Shown here piece by piece: positions 1 through 9,718 of a DNA stretch of 64,000 nt. The notes under the pieces are model-generated. The model had not been told where the DNA came from. It was given only the letters and a program-made list of their open reading frames with translations, and searched no databases. Numbering within the stretch: position 1 is the first letter of the stretch; every line of letters begins with the position of its first letter. The stretch spans positions 1,116,501-1,180,500 of the forward strand of contig RKSN01000001.1 in NCBI GenBank assembly GCA_005518185.1. Direction: 5' to 3'. The stretch is from Chakrabartia godavariana (lineage in GTDB: Bacteria; Pseudomonadota; Alphaproteobacteria; Sphingomonadales; Sphingomonadaceae). The position numbers and the translations under genes were made by a program.

Positions 1-2562
1 GATAAGCGCCTTGGCTATATCAATCCTGAACGGGCCGAAGGGAGAGCGCCAGTTGACGCCGAAGCCAACAGAAACGCGCGGCTTCCAGGAATCGCCGAAA
101 TAGCGTTCCTCAAAGGCCGGTACGCTGAAGATCGAAGTGGTACCCGTCGCACAGGTATTTGTGTTCTGAAACTCTGTCACCACGCCCGTCACATTGTCAC
201 GGCAGCGCGTCAGGCCGTTGGGCAGGCTGTTGAGCACCGGCTTGGTCATGCCGAACACGGAGCCTGCGACCGCGAAGATTGACGGCCGCAGCCCCATTTC
301 GCGCGCGCCAGACCCGAGCGGAATTTCCAGCTCAAGCCGACCCAGATAATAGGCGCGGCCACCCAGCGAGTCATCGACAACCTGGTTACGCGCCGTGATC
401 AACTGCCCATTGGTGTCATAGAACAGGCGCTGCACGCGCGGTCCGATGCCGCGAATGTCAAAGCCCGGGAACTGGGGTTCCCCCAGATAGAAACGGTCGG
501 TCAGGCGGACCTTGTCCAGCCCGGCGCCCCGGCTCTTCTCGAACGAGTGGATATACCCGCCTTCCGTCTGCACCGAGAAGACATAGTTGCCGAACGGCTT
601 CCAATATTTGCGCGCGTCCACCGTGGTGCGCAGATAGCGGACGCTGCCGCCAAGGCCTGCAAAGTCCTGGCTGACCAGAAGCCGCTGGCCCTTGGTCGGA
701 CGGATGCGATTGTCCAGATTGTCGAACACGACGCTGTAGCCGAGCGATGACGTCGTCCGCTTGCCGATGGCATCGCAGAGATAGCGCCCGGCGAGGAATG
801 GATCGCACTGGCCGTTAAAGTAATAGGTCGCCGTATCGAGCGACACGTCGTCATAGCTGAGGCCATAACGGGCGGCGAACGACCAATATTCGGTGATCGG
901 CACGCCCATGCGCAGCTGCAGACCCGTCGTAACCTGCTGATAGGTCGTCTGGCGGCTCTGGTTGATGAAGTTGAACGAGTTCAGATCGCGCCGGAAAATA
1001 TCGCCGCCGACCGCGATGTTGCGATCGAGGAAATAGGGCTCGGTAAAGCCCAGTTCGATCGACTTCGAATATTGGGAGTAGTTGACGCTGGCGCGCAGCT
1101 CCTGCCCCTTGCCGCGGAAATTGCGCTGGCGGATCGAGAAGTTGATGATGAAGCGTTCGAGCGAGGAGAAGCCAGCGGACAGCTGCAGTTCGCCCGTCGC
1201 CTTTTCTTCCACATTCGCCTCAAGAACGATGCGGTCGGGTGCGGAGCCCGGCTTCTGTTCGATTTCCAGCTTTTCCTGGAAGAAGCCAAGGCTCTGGATG
1301 CGGTCAGACGAGCGCTTGACCTGGAAGCTGTTGAACGGGTCGCCTTCGGCCAGACGGAATTCGCGGCGGACGACCTTGTCCTGCGTCACAGTATTCCCGT
1401 TGATGTCGATCCGTTCCACATAGACACGCGGCGCATCCGCGATCTTGTAGGCGATGGACATCGTGAGCGTGTCCTTGTCCCGCTGGAAATCGGGATTCAC
1501 CTCGGCAAAGGCATAGCCGAACAGGCCCGCCGCCTCGGTCAGCCCCTCAACGGTGTCTTCCACCTGCTTGGCGTTGTACCAGGCACCCTTCTTGGTCGCG
1601 AGCGACTCTGCCTTGGGCTTGTAGTCACGCAGTTCGCTCTCGACGGTCACGTCGCCAAACTTGTAGCGCTGGCCTTCCTCGACAACATAAGTGACGATGA
1701 AGTCACGCTTGTCCGGGGTCAGTTCAGCAGTCGCCGATGTCACGCGGAAGTCCGCATAGCCCTGCGTCAGATAGAACTGACGCATCTTGGACTGGTCATA
1801 TGCCAGCTTGTCGGGATCATAGCTGTCCTTGGACGAGAAGATGCCAAGCGGGCTCGACGGCCGCGTGGCCATCTCGCTGATGATCTTCTTGTCCGAAAAC
1901 TTCTCATTGCCCAGAATGTTGATCTGGCGGACCTTGGACTTCGGCCCTTCGTTGATTTCGAAAACGATATCGACGCGGTTCTGGTCCAGCGTGACCATCT
2001 TCGGCTCAACCGTCGCCGCATAGCGGCCCTGACGCTGATAGAGGTCAATGATGCGGGCCACGTCGGCGCGGACCTTGGAACGCGTGAAGATCTGGCGCGG
2101 TGCGGCCTTGATCTCCGGACGGATCTTCTCTTCCTTCAGGCGCTTGTTGCCCTCAAGGATGATGCGGTTGATGACCGGGTTTTCCTGAATCTCGATCGTC
2201 AGATCACCCGCATTGTCGCGGATCTGAACGTCCGAGAAGAGTTCGGTGTCCAGCAGCTCACGCAGGGCGTCGTCGAGCGCTTCGACGGTGTAGGTCTGGC
2301 CCGGACGCAGCTTGATGTAGGAACGCACGGTGTCCGGCTCGATACGCTGCGAGCCGACGACGTTGATCGTCTTGATGACCTTGGCAGGCGCAACCGGGGC
2401 TGCGGGGGCCAGTGCAGCAGCAGGCTGCGGCGCCTGCGTCGGCTGGACCGCCGGACGCCGCGTCTGCGCAACAGCGGGCGTGACCAGCGCGGGAAGCGCC
2501 GTGCCCAGGAGCAGCGCCGTCAGGCAACGATTGCGAAAACCGGTCTTTTCAATTGCTACCAC
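1..2562 (-). CDS. bamA: Outer membrane protein assembly factor BamA (C-terminus cut by window edge)
   Basis: BamA folds and inserts beta-barrel proteins into the outer membrane. I chose the GTG at 2562 because a purine-rich GAGAGAGAG lies just upstream and the first ~28 residues read as a signal peptide (FRNRCLTALLLGTALPAL, then an AVA cleavage-like site). A Pro/Ala/Gln-rich linker follows, then POTRA-type sequence, then a barrel. The frame stays open to base 1, giving 854 codons. The last visible residues (GVNWRSPFGPFRIDIAKAL) match the end of the family's barrel, so probably only ~15–30 residues are missing. It sits directly after rseP, the usual order in Proteobacteria. The long open frame on the opposite strand is an artefact of codon bias. 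Confidence 0.95.
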   Translation of the reverse strand, partial: MVAIEKTGFRNRCLTALLLGTALPALVTPAVAQTRRPAVQPTQAPQPAAALAPAAPVAPAKVIKTINVVGSQRIEPDTVRSYIKLRPGQTYTVEALDDALRELLDTELFSDVQIRDNAGDLTIEIQENPVINRIILEGNKRLKEEKIRPEIKAAPRQIFTRSKVRADVARIIDLYQRQGRYAATVEPKMVTLDQNRVDIVFEINEGPKSKVRQINILGNEKFSDKKIISEMATRPSSPLGIFSSKDSYDPDKLAYDQSKMRQFYLTQGYADFRVTSATAELTPDKRDFIVTYVVEEGQRYKFGDVTVESELRDYKPKAESLATKKGAWYNAKQVEDTVEGLTEAAGLFGYAFAEVNPDFQRDKDTLTMSIAYKIADAPRVYVERIDINGNTVTQDKVVRREFRLAEGDPFNSFQVKRSSDRIQSLGFFQEKLEIEQKPGSAPDRIVLEANVEEKATGELQLSAGFSSLERFIINFSIRQRNFRGKGQELRASVNYSQYSKSIELGFTEPYFLDRNIAVGGDIFRRDLNSFNFINQSRQTTYQQVTTGLQLRMGVPITEYWSFAARYGLSYDDVSLDTATYYFNGQCDPFLAGRYLCDAIGKRTTSSLGYSVVFDNLDNRIRPTKGQRLLVSQDFAGLGGSVRYLRTTVDARKYWKPFGNYVFSVQTEGGYIHSFEKSRGAGLDKVRLTDRFYLGEPQFPGFDIRGIGPRVQRLFYDTNGQLITARNQVVDDSLGGRAYYLGRLELEIPLGSGAREMGLRPSIFAVAGSVFGMTKPVLNSLPNGLTRCRDNVTGVVTEFQNTNTCATGTTSIFSVPAFEERYFGDSWKPRVSVGFGVNWRSPFGPFRIDIAKALI

Positions 2563-2632
2563 GCGCTCTCTCTCACCCAAAAAATGAAGCAGACCCTGCT
2601 TCTCGCTTCCCGAAACCCGTCAAACCGCCCGG

Positions 2633-3730
2633 CTATACCAGATCGTTCAGCGTCACGAACACCATCAACGCCAGCAGAACATACATGCCTGACCGGAATG
2701 CAAGCTCCATCGTCCTTGGACTGACGGGCCGACGCTGAATAGCCTCGACCGCATAGAAGCTGAGATGACCTCCATCAAGCATCGGCACTGGCAACAGGTT
2801 GATGAACCCCAAGTTAATCGAGATCAACGCGACGAGGTACACAAACTCCTGCCAGCCCAAGGTGGCCGCCTGTGCCGACATCTGCGCGATCTTGATCGGG
2901 CCGCCCAGCTCGTCAACCGGGCGTCGGCCCGTCACAAGCTGCCAGAGACCCGTGACCATGCGATCGAGGATGTCTGCCGTCTGCCGGACCGCGACAACGG
3001 GCGCCTCATACCAGGCAACCGGCACGATCACGCGCTCGGCCGAAGAGCCGATCCCGATCCGCCCGATGCGGTAGACATTGCCGAAACGGTCTTTCTCCTC
3101 GACCGTCTTGGGCGTCACCGCCAGATTCAGCGTCCGACCGTCACGCACCAGCACCATCGACACTTCAATGCCCGGGCGGTCCTGAATGATCGGATAAATC
3201 TCATCAAAGCTTTCCACCGCGCGGCCGTTGAGGCCGACGATGCGGTCCCCGATGCGGACACCGGCAACATCGGCCGGCGAACCCTGCTGCAGGACCTGCA
3301 CCACAGGCGGCGTCTTGCCTTCCCCATAAGCGACTGCAAAGGCGCCCAGAATGACAATGGCGGCGAGGAAGTTCGCAAGCGGGCCCGCCGCGACGATCAG
3401 CGCGCGCTGCCACAAGGGCTTGGCGTGGAAGACGCGGTCACGCTGGTCCGGGGGAAGCTGCCGCCAGCGGCTGTCTTCCATGCTGGCACCGTTCATGTCT
3501 CCGGCAAAGCGCACATAGCCGCCGAGCGGCATCCATGCGACCTTCCAGCGCGTGCCCAGCCGATCCGTCCAGCCAAACAGCTCGCGGCCAAAGCCGATCG
3601 AAAACGCCTCGACCTGCACGCCGCACCAGCGCGCAACAAGGAAATGCCCCATTTCGTGAATGAAGACCAGCGGCCCGATAACGAGGATGAAGCACGCAAC
3701 CGTCCAGAGAAGTCCGGGCGTTTCCATCAT
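2633..3730 (-). CDS. rseP: RIP metalloprotease RseP/MmpA (site-2 protease, M50)
   Basis: Membrane zinc protease that cleaves transmembrane segments of regulatory substrates such as anti-sigma factors. The zinc motif HEMGH is at residues 25–29 inside the first membrane helix, and the second zinc-ligand motif LDGG lies near residue 320 in the C-terminal membrane region. One PDZ domain is visible (about residues 135–205), where the E. coli protein has two; single-PDZ forms are common in alphaproteobacteria (MmpA of Caulobacter). Length 365 aa. The start codon overlaps the dxr stop (ATGATG, 3727–3730), so it is translationally coupled to dxr; bamA follows 70 bases later. Confidence 0.95.
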   Translation of the reverse strand: MMETPGLLWTVACFILVIGPLVFIHEMGHFLVARWCGVQVEAFSIGFGRELFGWTDRLGTRWKVAWMPLGGYVRFAGDMNGASMEDSRWRQLPPDQRDRVFHAKPLWQRALIVAAGPLANFLAAIVILGAFAVAYGEGKTPPVVQVLQQGSPADVAGVRIGDRIVGLNGRAVESFDEIYPIIQDRPGIEVSMVLVRDGRTLNLAVTPKTVEEKDRFGNVYRIGRIGIGSSAERVIVPVAWYEAPVVAVRQTADILDRMVTGLWQLVTGRRPVDELGGPIKIAQMSAQAATLGWQEFVYLVALISINLGFINLLPVPMLDGGHLSFYAVEAIQRRPVSPRTMELAFRSGMYVLLALMVFVTLNDLV

Positions 3731-4884
3731 GCTGCTCTGGCCTCCATGCTACGCGCGGCCAAGCGCCGAGCCTCGCCGTCGATCTCCAGAACGTCGGAGA
3801 TTGCCGATGGCGCCGCCGGGTCATAGGCGTGCAACACCGATTCCACAATCTCCGCAATATCCGTGAATGCGATGCGGCGTTGCAGGAATCCTGCCACCGC
3901 CACTTCGTTCGATGCGTTCAGAATCGCTGGCTTGGCACCCCCCGCGACCATGGCCGCGCGCGCCAGCCGGAGCGCCGGAAAACGGGCCTCATCGGGCGCT
4001 TCAAAGTCGAGCCGGGCAATGTCGGCAAGGTTGAGCCGCGCGACCGGCGTATCGATCCGGTCCGGCCAGGCGAGGCAGTGTGCAATCGGAATGCGCATAT
4101 CGGGCGCGCCCATCTGCGCCAGCACCGACCCATCGACATATTCGACCATCGAATGGATGACCGACTGCGGGTGAAAGATCACGTCGAGACGGTCTGCGGG
4201 CATATCAAACAGATAGTGCGCCTCGATCAGTTCCAGCCCCTTGTTGAACATGGTCGCGCTGTCGATGGTGATCTTGGCACCCATTGACCAATTGGGATGC
4301 TTGAGCGCCTGTTCGGGCACCGCCGCCTTCATCTCGGCATGCGACCAGGTCCGGAACGGCCCGCCGCTCGCAGTCAGAATGATCCGTGCGACGCCTTTGG
4401 GCGCCGACTGGTCGAGGCACTGGAAGACGGCATTGTGCTCGCTGTCGGTCGGCAGCAGCGTAGCGCCAGACCGACGCGCGACCGCGAGCATGAGATCACC
4501 CGCAGAGACAAGCGCTTCCTTGTTGGCGAGCGCGACAGTCCGACCCTGCTCCAGCGCAGCGAGCGTCGGAGCAAGCCCGGCACAGCCGACGATGGCCGCC
4601 ATCGTCCAGTCCGCGTCAAGCACAGCCGCCTCCACAAGCGCCTGCGGACCGGCGGCAACATCGATGCCGGTGCCGGAGAGCGCCTGCTTCAGCGCCTCAT
4701 ATCTGGTTTCGTCAGCGATCACCGCAAGCCGGGCCTGCGCTGCCTTTGCTGCGGCCGCCAGTCCATCCACATCGGTCGCCGCCGTCAACGCGAGCACCCG
4801 ATACTGGTCGGGCGCCCGCATCAGGAGATCGAGCGTCGATTGCCCGATGGACCCTGTCGCGCCGAGGATGGAGACCGTCTTCAT
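3727..4884 (-). CDS. dxr: 1-deoxy-D-xylulose 5-phosphate reductoisomerase
   Basis: Second step of the MEP isoprenoid pathway: DXP + NADPH to MEP. The NADPH-binding motif GATGSIG is at residues 8–14, and the metal/substrate segment PTDSEHNAVFQ is present. The start is ATG 4884 (MKTVSILGATGS), because the open frame upstream of it lacks family similarity. Length 385 aa is normal. It lies 13 bases after cdsA and overlaps rseP by 3 bases, within the envelope/isoprenoid operon. Confidence 0.96.
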   Translation of the reverse strand: MKTVSILGATGSIGQSTLDLLMRAPDQYRVLALTAATDVDGLAAAAKAAQARLAVIADETRYEALKQALSGTGIDVAAGPQALVEAAVLDADWTMAAIVGCAGLAPTLAALEQGRTVALANKEALVSAGDLMLAVARRSGATLLPTDSEHNAVFQCLDQSAPKGVARIILTASGGPFRTWSHAEMKAAVPEQALKHPNWSMGAKITIDSATMFNKGLELIEAHYLFDMPADRLDVIFHPQSVIHSMVEYVDGSVLAQMGAPDMRIPIAHCLAWPDRIDTPVARLNLADIARLDFEAPDEARFPALRLARAAMVAGGAKPAILNASNEVAVAGFLQRRIAFTDIAEIVESVLHAYDPAAPSAISDVLEIDGEARRLAARSMEARAA

Positions 4885-4897
4885 CGCGGCACCCGAC

Positions 4898-5656
4898 TCA
4901 GGCCATGTGCCAGATGAGCAATGCCGCAAGCGGCAGCGAGGTCACGACGCCGTCCAGCCGGTCCAGCACACCGCCATGTCCCGGCAGGATCGTCCCGCTA
5001 TCCTTCACTCCGGCCCGGCGCTTCATCCAGCTTTCAAAGAAGTCGCCCACCTGAGCCAGAAGTGCCAGCGCCGGGCTCGCCAGCGCCAGCCGCAAGGGCA
5101 GGTCCGCATAGCTTGCAAGCGCGCTCCCCAGCAACGCGGCGGCAACCATCCCGCCGATCACGCCGGACCATGTCTTGTTCGGGCTGATGGCCGGGGCGAC
5201 CTTCGGGCCGCCAAAGCTGCGCCCGGCGAAAAAGGCGCCGATGTCAGTCGCCCAGACGAGCGACAGGCCCCAGAAGGCCAGAAGCAGGCCCTGATCCTGC
5301 TCGCGGATCCACAACAGCGCCATGATCGGCAGACCGACATAGGCGATCCCGGCGGCAAGCCACGCATTGCGCGTCAGGATGAGGACAAACAGGAGCGCGC
5401 CCGCCGTTGCGGCAAGAGCAACAACGCCCGGACCCGCCGCCAGCGGCGACATGAGGGCCAGCGGAATGCACATCGCATATTGCACGAGTTTGCGCTGGCC
5501 CTGCCCGCGCGTTAGCCCGGCCCATTCGCCGACCATGATCAGCCCGGCAACCGTCGCCAGCACCCACAGGGCGCTGCCGCCCAGCCAGAGTTCCAGCACT
5601 GCGACGGCGATAAGGAGAATGCCGACGGTGATGCGTTGCAACAGCTCGGGTGTCAT
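4898..5656 (-). CDS. cdsA: Phosphatidate cytidylyltransferase (CDP-diacylglycerol synthase)
   Basis: Integral membrane enzyme making CDP-diacylglycerol from phosphatidate and CTP, the branch point for phospholipids. The protein is 252 aa with about seven hydrophobic helices. The conserved SPNKTWSG segment and the C-terminal signature region ([18 protein letters not shown]) are both present. Start ATG 5656 overlaps the uppS stop by 4 bases (ATGA), indicating coupling; the upstream extension of the open frame lies inside uppS and was discarded. Confidence 0.95.
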   Translation of the reverse strand: MTPELLQRITVGILLIAVAVLELWLGGSALWVLATVAGLIMVGEWAGLTRGQGQRKLVQYAMCIPLALMSPLAAGPGVVALAATAGALLFVLILTRNAWLAAGIAYVGLPIMALLWIREQDQGLLLAFWGLSLVWATDIGAFFAGRSFGGPKVAPAISPNKTWSGVIGGMVAAALLGSALASYADLPLRLALASPALALLAQVGDFFESWMKRRAGVKDSGTILPGHGGVLDRLDGVVTSLPLAALLIWHMA

Positions 5657-6393
5657 ACGCCTCCAAAGCGCCGTTCGCGCTCCCCGAAATCGCGGATGGC
5701 CGCCGCCAGATCCGCCTTGCCAAAATCGGGCCACAGCGTGTCGACGAACATCAGTTCGGCATAGGCCGCCTGCCACAGCAGGAAGTTGGACAGGCGCTGC
5801 TCACCCGATGTGCGGATCACAAGATCGGGCGGCGCCACATCCTTGGTATAGAGTTCGCCCTCAAAGGTGCCGGGGGTGATGTCCTCAACCGCCATCGTTC
5901 CGTCCGCGACCTTTTCGGCCAGCCGACGTGCCGCACGCGCAATCTCGGCCTGAGAGCCGTAATTGAGCGCAATGACCAGCGTCGTTTTGGTATTGGATGC
6001 GGTCCGCGCCATCGCATCGTCGATCAGCTGGACCAGATCAGGCTTCAGGGCCTGATAGTCACCGATGATCCTGAGGCGCACGCCATTGGCCGCAAGCTCG
6101 TCCAGATCATCGATGATGAAACGGCGCAGCAGACCCATGAGGTCGCTGACCTCATCGGCGGGGCGGCGCCAGTTCTCGGTCGAAAAGGCGTAGAGCGTGA
6201 GAACCTCAATGCCGAGGTCACCGGCAGCACGCACGACGGCCTTGGCGGCCTCAATGCCTTTCCGGTGCCCGGCAATGCGCGGAAGCAGGCGGCGCTTGGC
6301 CCAGCGGCCATTGCCGTCCATGATGATCGCGACATGCCGGGGGACGTTGCCGCCCTGCCCTGCCGCGGCCGCGGGGGCCGTGGCAGCACTCAC
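5653..6393 (-). CDS. uppS: Undecaprenyl diphosphate synthase (cis-prenyltransferase)
   Basis: Makes C55 undecaprenyl diphosphate, the lipid carrier for peptidoglycan and for polysaccharides such as the product of the XrtA locus in this window. The catalytic motif [16 protein letters not shown] is present with Asp26, and the C-terminal region [15 protein letters not shown] is characteristic. Length 246 aa is normal, with a short Ala/Gly-rich N-terminal extension. It overlaps frr upstream and cdsA downstream by 4 bases each. Confidence 0.96.
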   Translation of the reverse strand: MSAATAPAAAAGQGGNVPRHVAIIMDGNGRWAKRRLLPRIAGHRKGIEAAKAVVRAAGDLGIEVLTLYAFSTENWRRPADEVSDLMGLLRRFIIDDLDELAANGVRLRIIGDYQALKPDLVQLIDDAMARTASNTKTTLVIALNYGSQAEIARAARRLAEKVADGTMAVEDITPGTFEGELYTKDVAPPDLVIRTSGEQRLSNFLLWQAAYAELMFVDTLWPDFGKADLAAAIRDFGERERRFGGV

Positions 6394-6947
6394 TTGCCGA
6401 GGATTTCCTTTTCCTTGGCAGCCAGAGCGACGTCGATTTCCGAGATCGTGGCGTCGGTCAGCTTCTGGACTTCAGTTTCCAGACGCTTGCGATCGTCTTC
6501 GCTGATCTCTTTCTTCTTTTCATCCGCCTTCAGCGCGTCATTGCCGTCGCGACGCACGTTGCGGACCGCGATCTTGGCCTTTTCCGCATATTGATGCGCG
6601 AGCTTCGCCAGTTCCTTGCGGCGCTCCTCGGTCATGTCCGGGATCGGCAGGCGGATATTCTGCCCATCGGTGATCGGATTGATGCCAAGACCGGCGTTGC
6701 GGATCGCCTTTTCAACCGGCGTGACGTTCGACTTGTCCCACACCTGAACCGACAGCATGCGCGGCTCCGGCGCGGACACCGTCGCAACCTGGTTGAGCGG
6801 CATGTTCGCGCCGTAGACTTCCACCTGAATGGGGTCGAGCAGCGTGGTGTTGGCACGGCCCGTACGCAGGCCCGCCAGATCGCTCTTCAGCGAGTCCAGC
6901 GCACCGTTCATGCGGCGTTCGATATCGCCCTTGTCATAGGATGGCAT
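6390..6947 (-). CDS. frr: Ribosome recycling factor
   Basis: Together with EF-G, splits post-termination ribosomes. The 185-aa length and sequence ([39 protein letters not shown]) are typical of RRF, a three-helix bundle plus a small beta domain. It lies 12 bases downstream of pyrH and overlaps uppS by 4 bases, so it belongs to the pyrH-frr-uppS-cdsA-dxr-rseP transcript. Confidence 0.97.
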   Translation of the reverse strand: MPSYDKGDIERRMNGALDSLKSDLAGLRTGRANTTLLDPIQVEVYGANMPLNQVATVSAPEPRMLSVQVWDKSNVTPVEKAIRNAGLGINPITDGQNIRLPIPDMTEERRKELAKLAHQYAEKAKIAVRNVRRDGNDALKADEKKKEISEDDRKRLETEVQKLTDATISEIDVALAAKEKEILGK

Positions 6948-6959
6948 AGTCCTGCTCCC

Positions 6960-7682
6960 TCAATTCTGGTTGGTGACGACGGTCGCCGTTCCCTGTCCGG
7001 CGAGGACACGGGCCAGATTGCCCTCCTCGCGGATCGAGAACACGACGATCGGAATATTGTTGTCGCGGCACAGCGCGACGGCGCTTGCGTCCATGACCTT
7101 CAGATTGTCCGAAAGGACGGTGTCGAAACCCACCGTCTCATAGCGCTTGGCGCTCGGGACAAGCTTCGGATCGGCATCATAGACCCCATCGACGCTCGTG
7201 CCCTTGAACAGGGCATCGCACTTCATCTCGGCGGCGCGCAGCGCAGCACCGGAATCGGTGGTGAAATAGGGGCTGCCGACGCCGGCTGCGAAGATGACGA
7301 CGCGGCCTTTTTCGATGTGCCGTTCGGCACGGCGGCGGATGACAGGTTCGCAGACCTGATCCATCTGGATCGCGGACTGGACGCGGGTATCGACGCCCAG
7401 CTGCTCGAGCGCGTTCTGCATCGCCAGCGCGTTCATGACGGTCGCGAGCATACCCATATAGTCGGCCTGGGCACGGTCCATGCCCTTGGCGGCGCCGGCC
7501 ATGCCGCGGAAGATATTGCCGCCACCGATGACGAGGCAGATCTCGAAGCCGGCGTCCTTCGCCGCCTTCACCTCTTGCGCCATGCGGGCAACGGTTTCCG
7601 GCTGGATGCCAAAGGCCTGATCGCCCATCAGAACTTCACCGGACAGCTTCAGAAGAATGCGTTTGAAGCCGGGGCGCGACAT
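6960..7682 (-). CDS. pyrH: UMP kinase
   Basis: Hexameric bacterial UMP kinase of the amino-acid kinase fold (UMP + ATP to UDP). The N-terminal [20 protein letters not shown], the GGGNIFRG segment and the C-terminal [17 protein letters not shown] match the family. Length 240 aa is normal. It follows tsf after an 86-base spacer holding a strong hairpin, so it may have partly independent expression. Confidence 0.97.
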   Translation of the reverse strand: MSRPGFKRILLKLSGEVLMGDQAFGIQPETVARMAQEVKAAKDAGFEICLVIGGGNIFRGMAGAAKGMDRAQADYMGMLATVMNALAMQNALEQLGVDTRVQSAIQMDQVCEPVIRRRAERHIEKGRVVIFAAGVGSPYFTTDSGAALRAAEMKCDALFKGTSVDGVYDADPKLVPSAKRYETVGFDTVLSDNLKVMDASAVALCRDNNIPIVVFSIREEGNLARVLAGQGTATVVTNQN

Positions 7683-7723
7683 GGGCAGGAAAATCTTTCT
7701 GAAAACAAACAGACCAAGAGCGT

Positions 7724-7751
7724 GGCGCGCACCCTAGTCCGGGTGCGCGCC
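7724..7751 (-). terminator. Strong hairpin between tsf and pyrH
   Basis: A perfect 11-bp stem (GGCGCGCACCC paired with GGGTGCGCGCC) with a 6-base loop lies just downstream of the tsf stop on the minus strand. No T-run follows immediately; the nearest T-rich stretch is about 10 bases further on. It is therefore more likely an attenuator or mRNA 3'-end stabiliser for rpsB-tsf than a classical terminator. Confidence 0.55.
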
Positions 7752-7768
7752 CTTGCCAAGCGTCGGGC

Positions 7769-8692
7769 TTAGAGGCCCGCTGCAGCTGCGACTTCCGCCG
7801 CGAAATCGCTTTCGGCCTTCTCGATGCCTTCGCCGAGCTGGAAGCGGACATAGTCCTTCAGCACGATCGGGGCACCGGCGTCCTTGCCGGCAGCGGCAAC
7901 GACGTCCGAAATCTTGGTCTTGCCGTCCATCACGAACAGCTGGTTGAGCAGCGCGTTTTCCTTGACGAACTTGGCAACGCCACCGTCGACCATCTTCGCG
8001 ATGACGTCCGCCGGCTTGCCGCTTTCGGCTGCCTTTTCCTGCGCGATCTTGCGTTCACGCTCGATCACGTCGGCCGGAATGCCGCTTTCGTCGAGCGCAA
8101 GCGGGAAGGCAGCCGCCACGTGCATGGCGAGCTGCTTGCCCAGCGCTTCGAGCTTGTCAGCAGGCGCCGCGCTTTCCAGCGCAACGAGAACGCCAATCTT
8201 GCCGAGGCCCGTCGTCACGGCGTTGTGGACATAGGCCACAACTGCACCCTGTTCGACCTTGAGCACCTTGGCGCGACGCAGCGTCTGGTTTTCACCGATC
8301 GTTGCGATGTTGTTGGTCAGCTTTTCAGCAACCGTGCCACCCGACGGATAGGCCGCAGCAGAAAGCGCTTCGACATCGTCACCCGTGGCGAGCGCGATTT
8401 CAGTCACGTTGCGGACGAAATCCTGGAACTGGTCGTTCTTTGCGACGAAGTCGGTTTCGGAGTTCACTTCGACCGCAGCACCCGTCGTGCCGCTCACCGC
8501 GACGCCGACGAGGCCTTCAGCCGCCGTGCGGCTCGACTTCTTCGATGCCGTGGCCAGACCCTTGGCGCGCAGCCAGTCAACGGCGGCTTCCATGTCGCCA
8601 TTGGCTTCCGACAGCGCCTTTTTGCAATCCATCATGCCTGCACCGGATTTCTCGCGCAGGTCCTTGACCATCGAAGCAGTAATGTCTGCCAT
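7769..8692 (-). CDS. tsf: Elongation factor Ts
   Basis: Nucleotide exchange factor for EF-Tu. The N-terminal module [20 protein letters not shown] and the second signature [13 protein letters not shown] are both present. Length 307 aa is standard for alphaproteobacteria. It is downstream of rpsB, separated by a repeat element with two hairpins (8720–8794), and followed by a strong hairpin before pyrH. Confidence 0.97.
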   Translation of the reverse strand: MADITASMVKDLREKSGAGMMDCKKALSEANGDMEAAVDWLRAKGLATASKKSSRTAAEGLVGVAVSGTTGAAVEVNSETDFVAKNDQFQDFVRNVTEIALATGDDVEALSAAAYPSGGTVAEKLTNNIATIGENQTLRRAKVLKVEQGAVVAYVHNAVTTGLGKIGVLVALESAAPADKLEALGKQLAMHVAAAFPLALDESGIPADVIERERKIAQEKAAESGKPADVIAKMVDGGVAKFVKENALLNQLFVMDGKTKISDVVAAAGKDAGAPIVLKDYVRFQLGEGIEKAESDFAAEVAAAAGL

Positions 8693-8719
8693 GTTCTTGT
8701 CCTTTCGGTTCTAAATGGC

Positions 8720-8794
8720 GTCACCCCCGCCGCAGCGGGGGCCCATCAGCGCCACAAGGGGCGCGGTACGGGTTCCCGCTTTCACGGGAATGAC
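8720..8794. repeat. REP-like palindromic element between rpsB and tsf
   Basis: Two hairpins: CCCCCGC-CGCA-GCGGGGG (8724–8741) and TTCCCG-CTTTCA-CGGGAA (8773–8790), framed by GTCA at 8720–8723 and its complement TGAC at 8791–8794. The second half has the form of the dispersed bacterial repeat GTCATTCCCG-N-CGGGAA; an open frame through it reads CHSRESGNP, a common sign of this repeat class. Only one copy was noticed in the window, so the family assignment rests on its form. Confidence 0.6.
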
Positions 8795-8802
8795 AAATCA
8801 GA

Positions 8803-9561
8803 TCAGGCGTCGGCGAGGACGGCTTCGGCCGGCGGCTCGTCCATGGCGCCAAGATCGGCACCACGCGCCGCAGCGCCCTGCTGGCCACCGCGCGTGGCGG
8901 CCGTGGCAATCGCTTCGCAGTAGAGGCGGATCGCGCGGCTGGCGTCGTCATTGCCCGGAACCGGGAAGGCGATGCCATCGGGCGAGACATTCGAATCGAG
9001 GATCGCAACGACCGGTATGCCCAGAACATTGGCTTCCTTGATCGCCAGCTCTTCCTTGTTGGCGTCGATCACGAACATCACGTCCGGAATGCCGCCCATG
9101 TCGCGGATACCGCCCAGCGACAGCTCCAGCTTGTCGCGCTCACGGGTCATCTGAAGGACTTCCTTCTTGGTGAACCCGGCGGTGTCGCCCGACAGCGTTT
9201 CTTCCATCGACTTCAGACGCTTGATCGAGCCCGAGATCGTCTTCCAGTTGGTGAGCATGCCGCCCAGCCAGCGGTGGTTCACGAAGTGCTGACCCGAGGC
9301 ACGGGCCGCATCAGCAATCGGACCCTGCGCCTGGCGCTTGGTGCCGACGAACAGAACCTTGCCGCCACGTGCTGCCGTCTGCGACACGAAGTCGAGCGCG
9401 CGGGCGAAAAGCGGAACGGTCTGCGAAAGATCTAGAATGTGCACGCCGTTGCGATCACCAAAGATGTAAGGCTTCATCTTCGGGTTCCAGCGGTGCGTCT
9501 GGTGGCCAAAATGTGCACCCGCTTCAAGCAATTGGTGCATGGTGACAGTAGGAGCTGCCAT
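8803..9561 (-). CDS. rpsB: 30S ribosomal protein S2
   Basis: Small-subunit ribosomal protein. The N-terminus [20 protein letters not shown] and the core [12 protein letters not shown] match S2. Start ATG 9561 has GGAAGGA upstream; the longer open frame runs into a structured leader and was rejected. Length 252 aa, including an acidic/Ala-rich C-terminal tail. It is the first gene of the rpsB-tsf cluster. Confidence 0.97.
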   Translation of the reverse strand: MAAPTVTMHQLLEAGAHFGHQTHRWNPKMKPYIFGDRNGVHILDLSQTVPLFARALDFVSQTAARGGKVLFVGTKRQAQGPIADAARASGQHFVNHRWLGGMLTNWKTISGSIKRLKSMEETLSGDTAGFTKKEVLQMTRERDKLELSLGGIRDMGGIPDVMFVIDANKEELAIKEANVLGIPVVAILDSNVSPDGIAFPVPGNDDASRAIRLYCEAIATAATRGGQQGAAARGADLGAMDEPPAEAVLADA

Positions 9562-9588
9562 AGGGATATATCCTTCCGGTTGGTCCAC

Positions 9589-9637
9589 TGGGAGGCGAGA
9601 ACGAGGCAGAACCTCGCACCGGTTTATGTGCCTCCCA
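9589..9637 (-). promoter_or_regulatory. Structured rpsB 5' leader (candidate S2 autoregulatory element)
   Basis: The 157 bases between queE and rpsB must hold the rpsB promoter and leader. In the leader, an outer 8-bp stem (TGGGAGGC at 9589–9596 with GCCTCCCA at 9630–9637) encloses an inner perfect stem CGAGG-CAGAA-CCTCG (9602–9616). The structure ends 28 bases before the start codon. S2 represses its own mRNA through a 5' leader in E. coli; the same role here is inferred from position and structure only. No convincing -10/-35 pair was seen upstream. Confidence 0.5.
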
Positions 9638-9718
9638 TGCGGGATTGAGGCGGCGCGCTTAGCTGGAGATTCCCAACAATGCAAGCCTTGCGGCCAGATT
9701 TGGAGACTTTAGCGCCGA

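Noticed and set aside
1072-2724. 550-codon open frame opposite bamA
   Set aside because: Lies entirely antisense to a well-matched bamA; no domain, no ribosome-binding site; Asp/Arg/Leu-rich residues typical of antisense frames in GC-rich genes.
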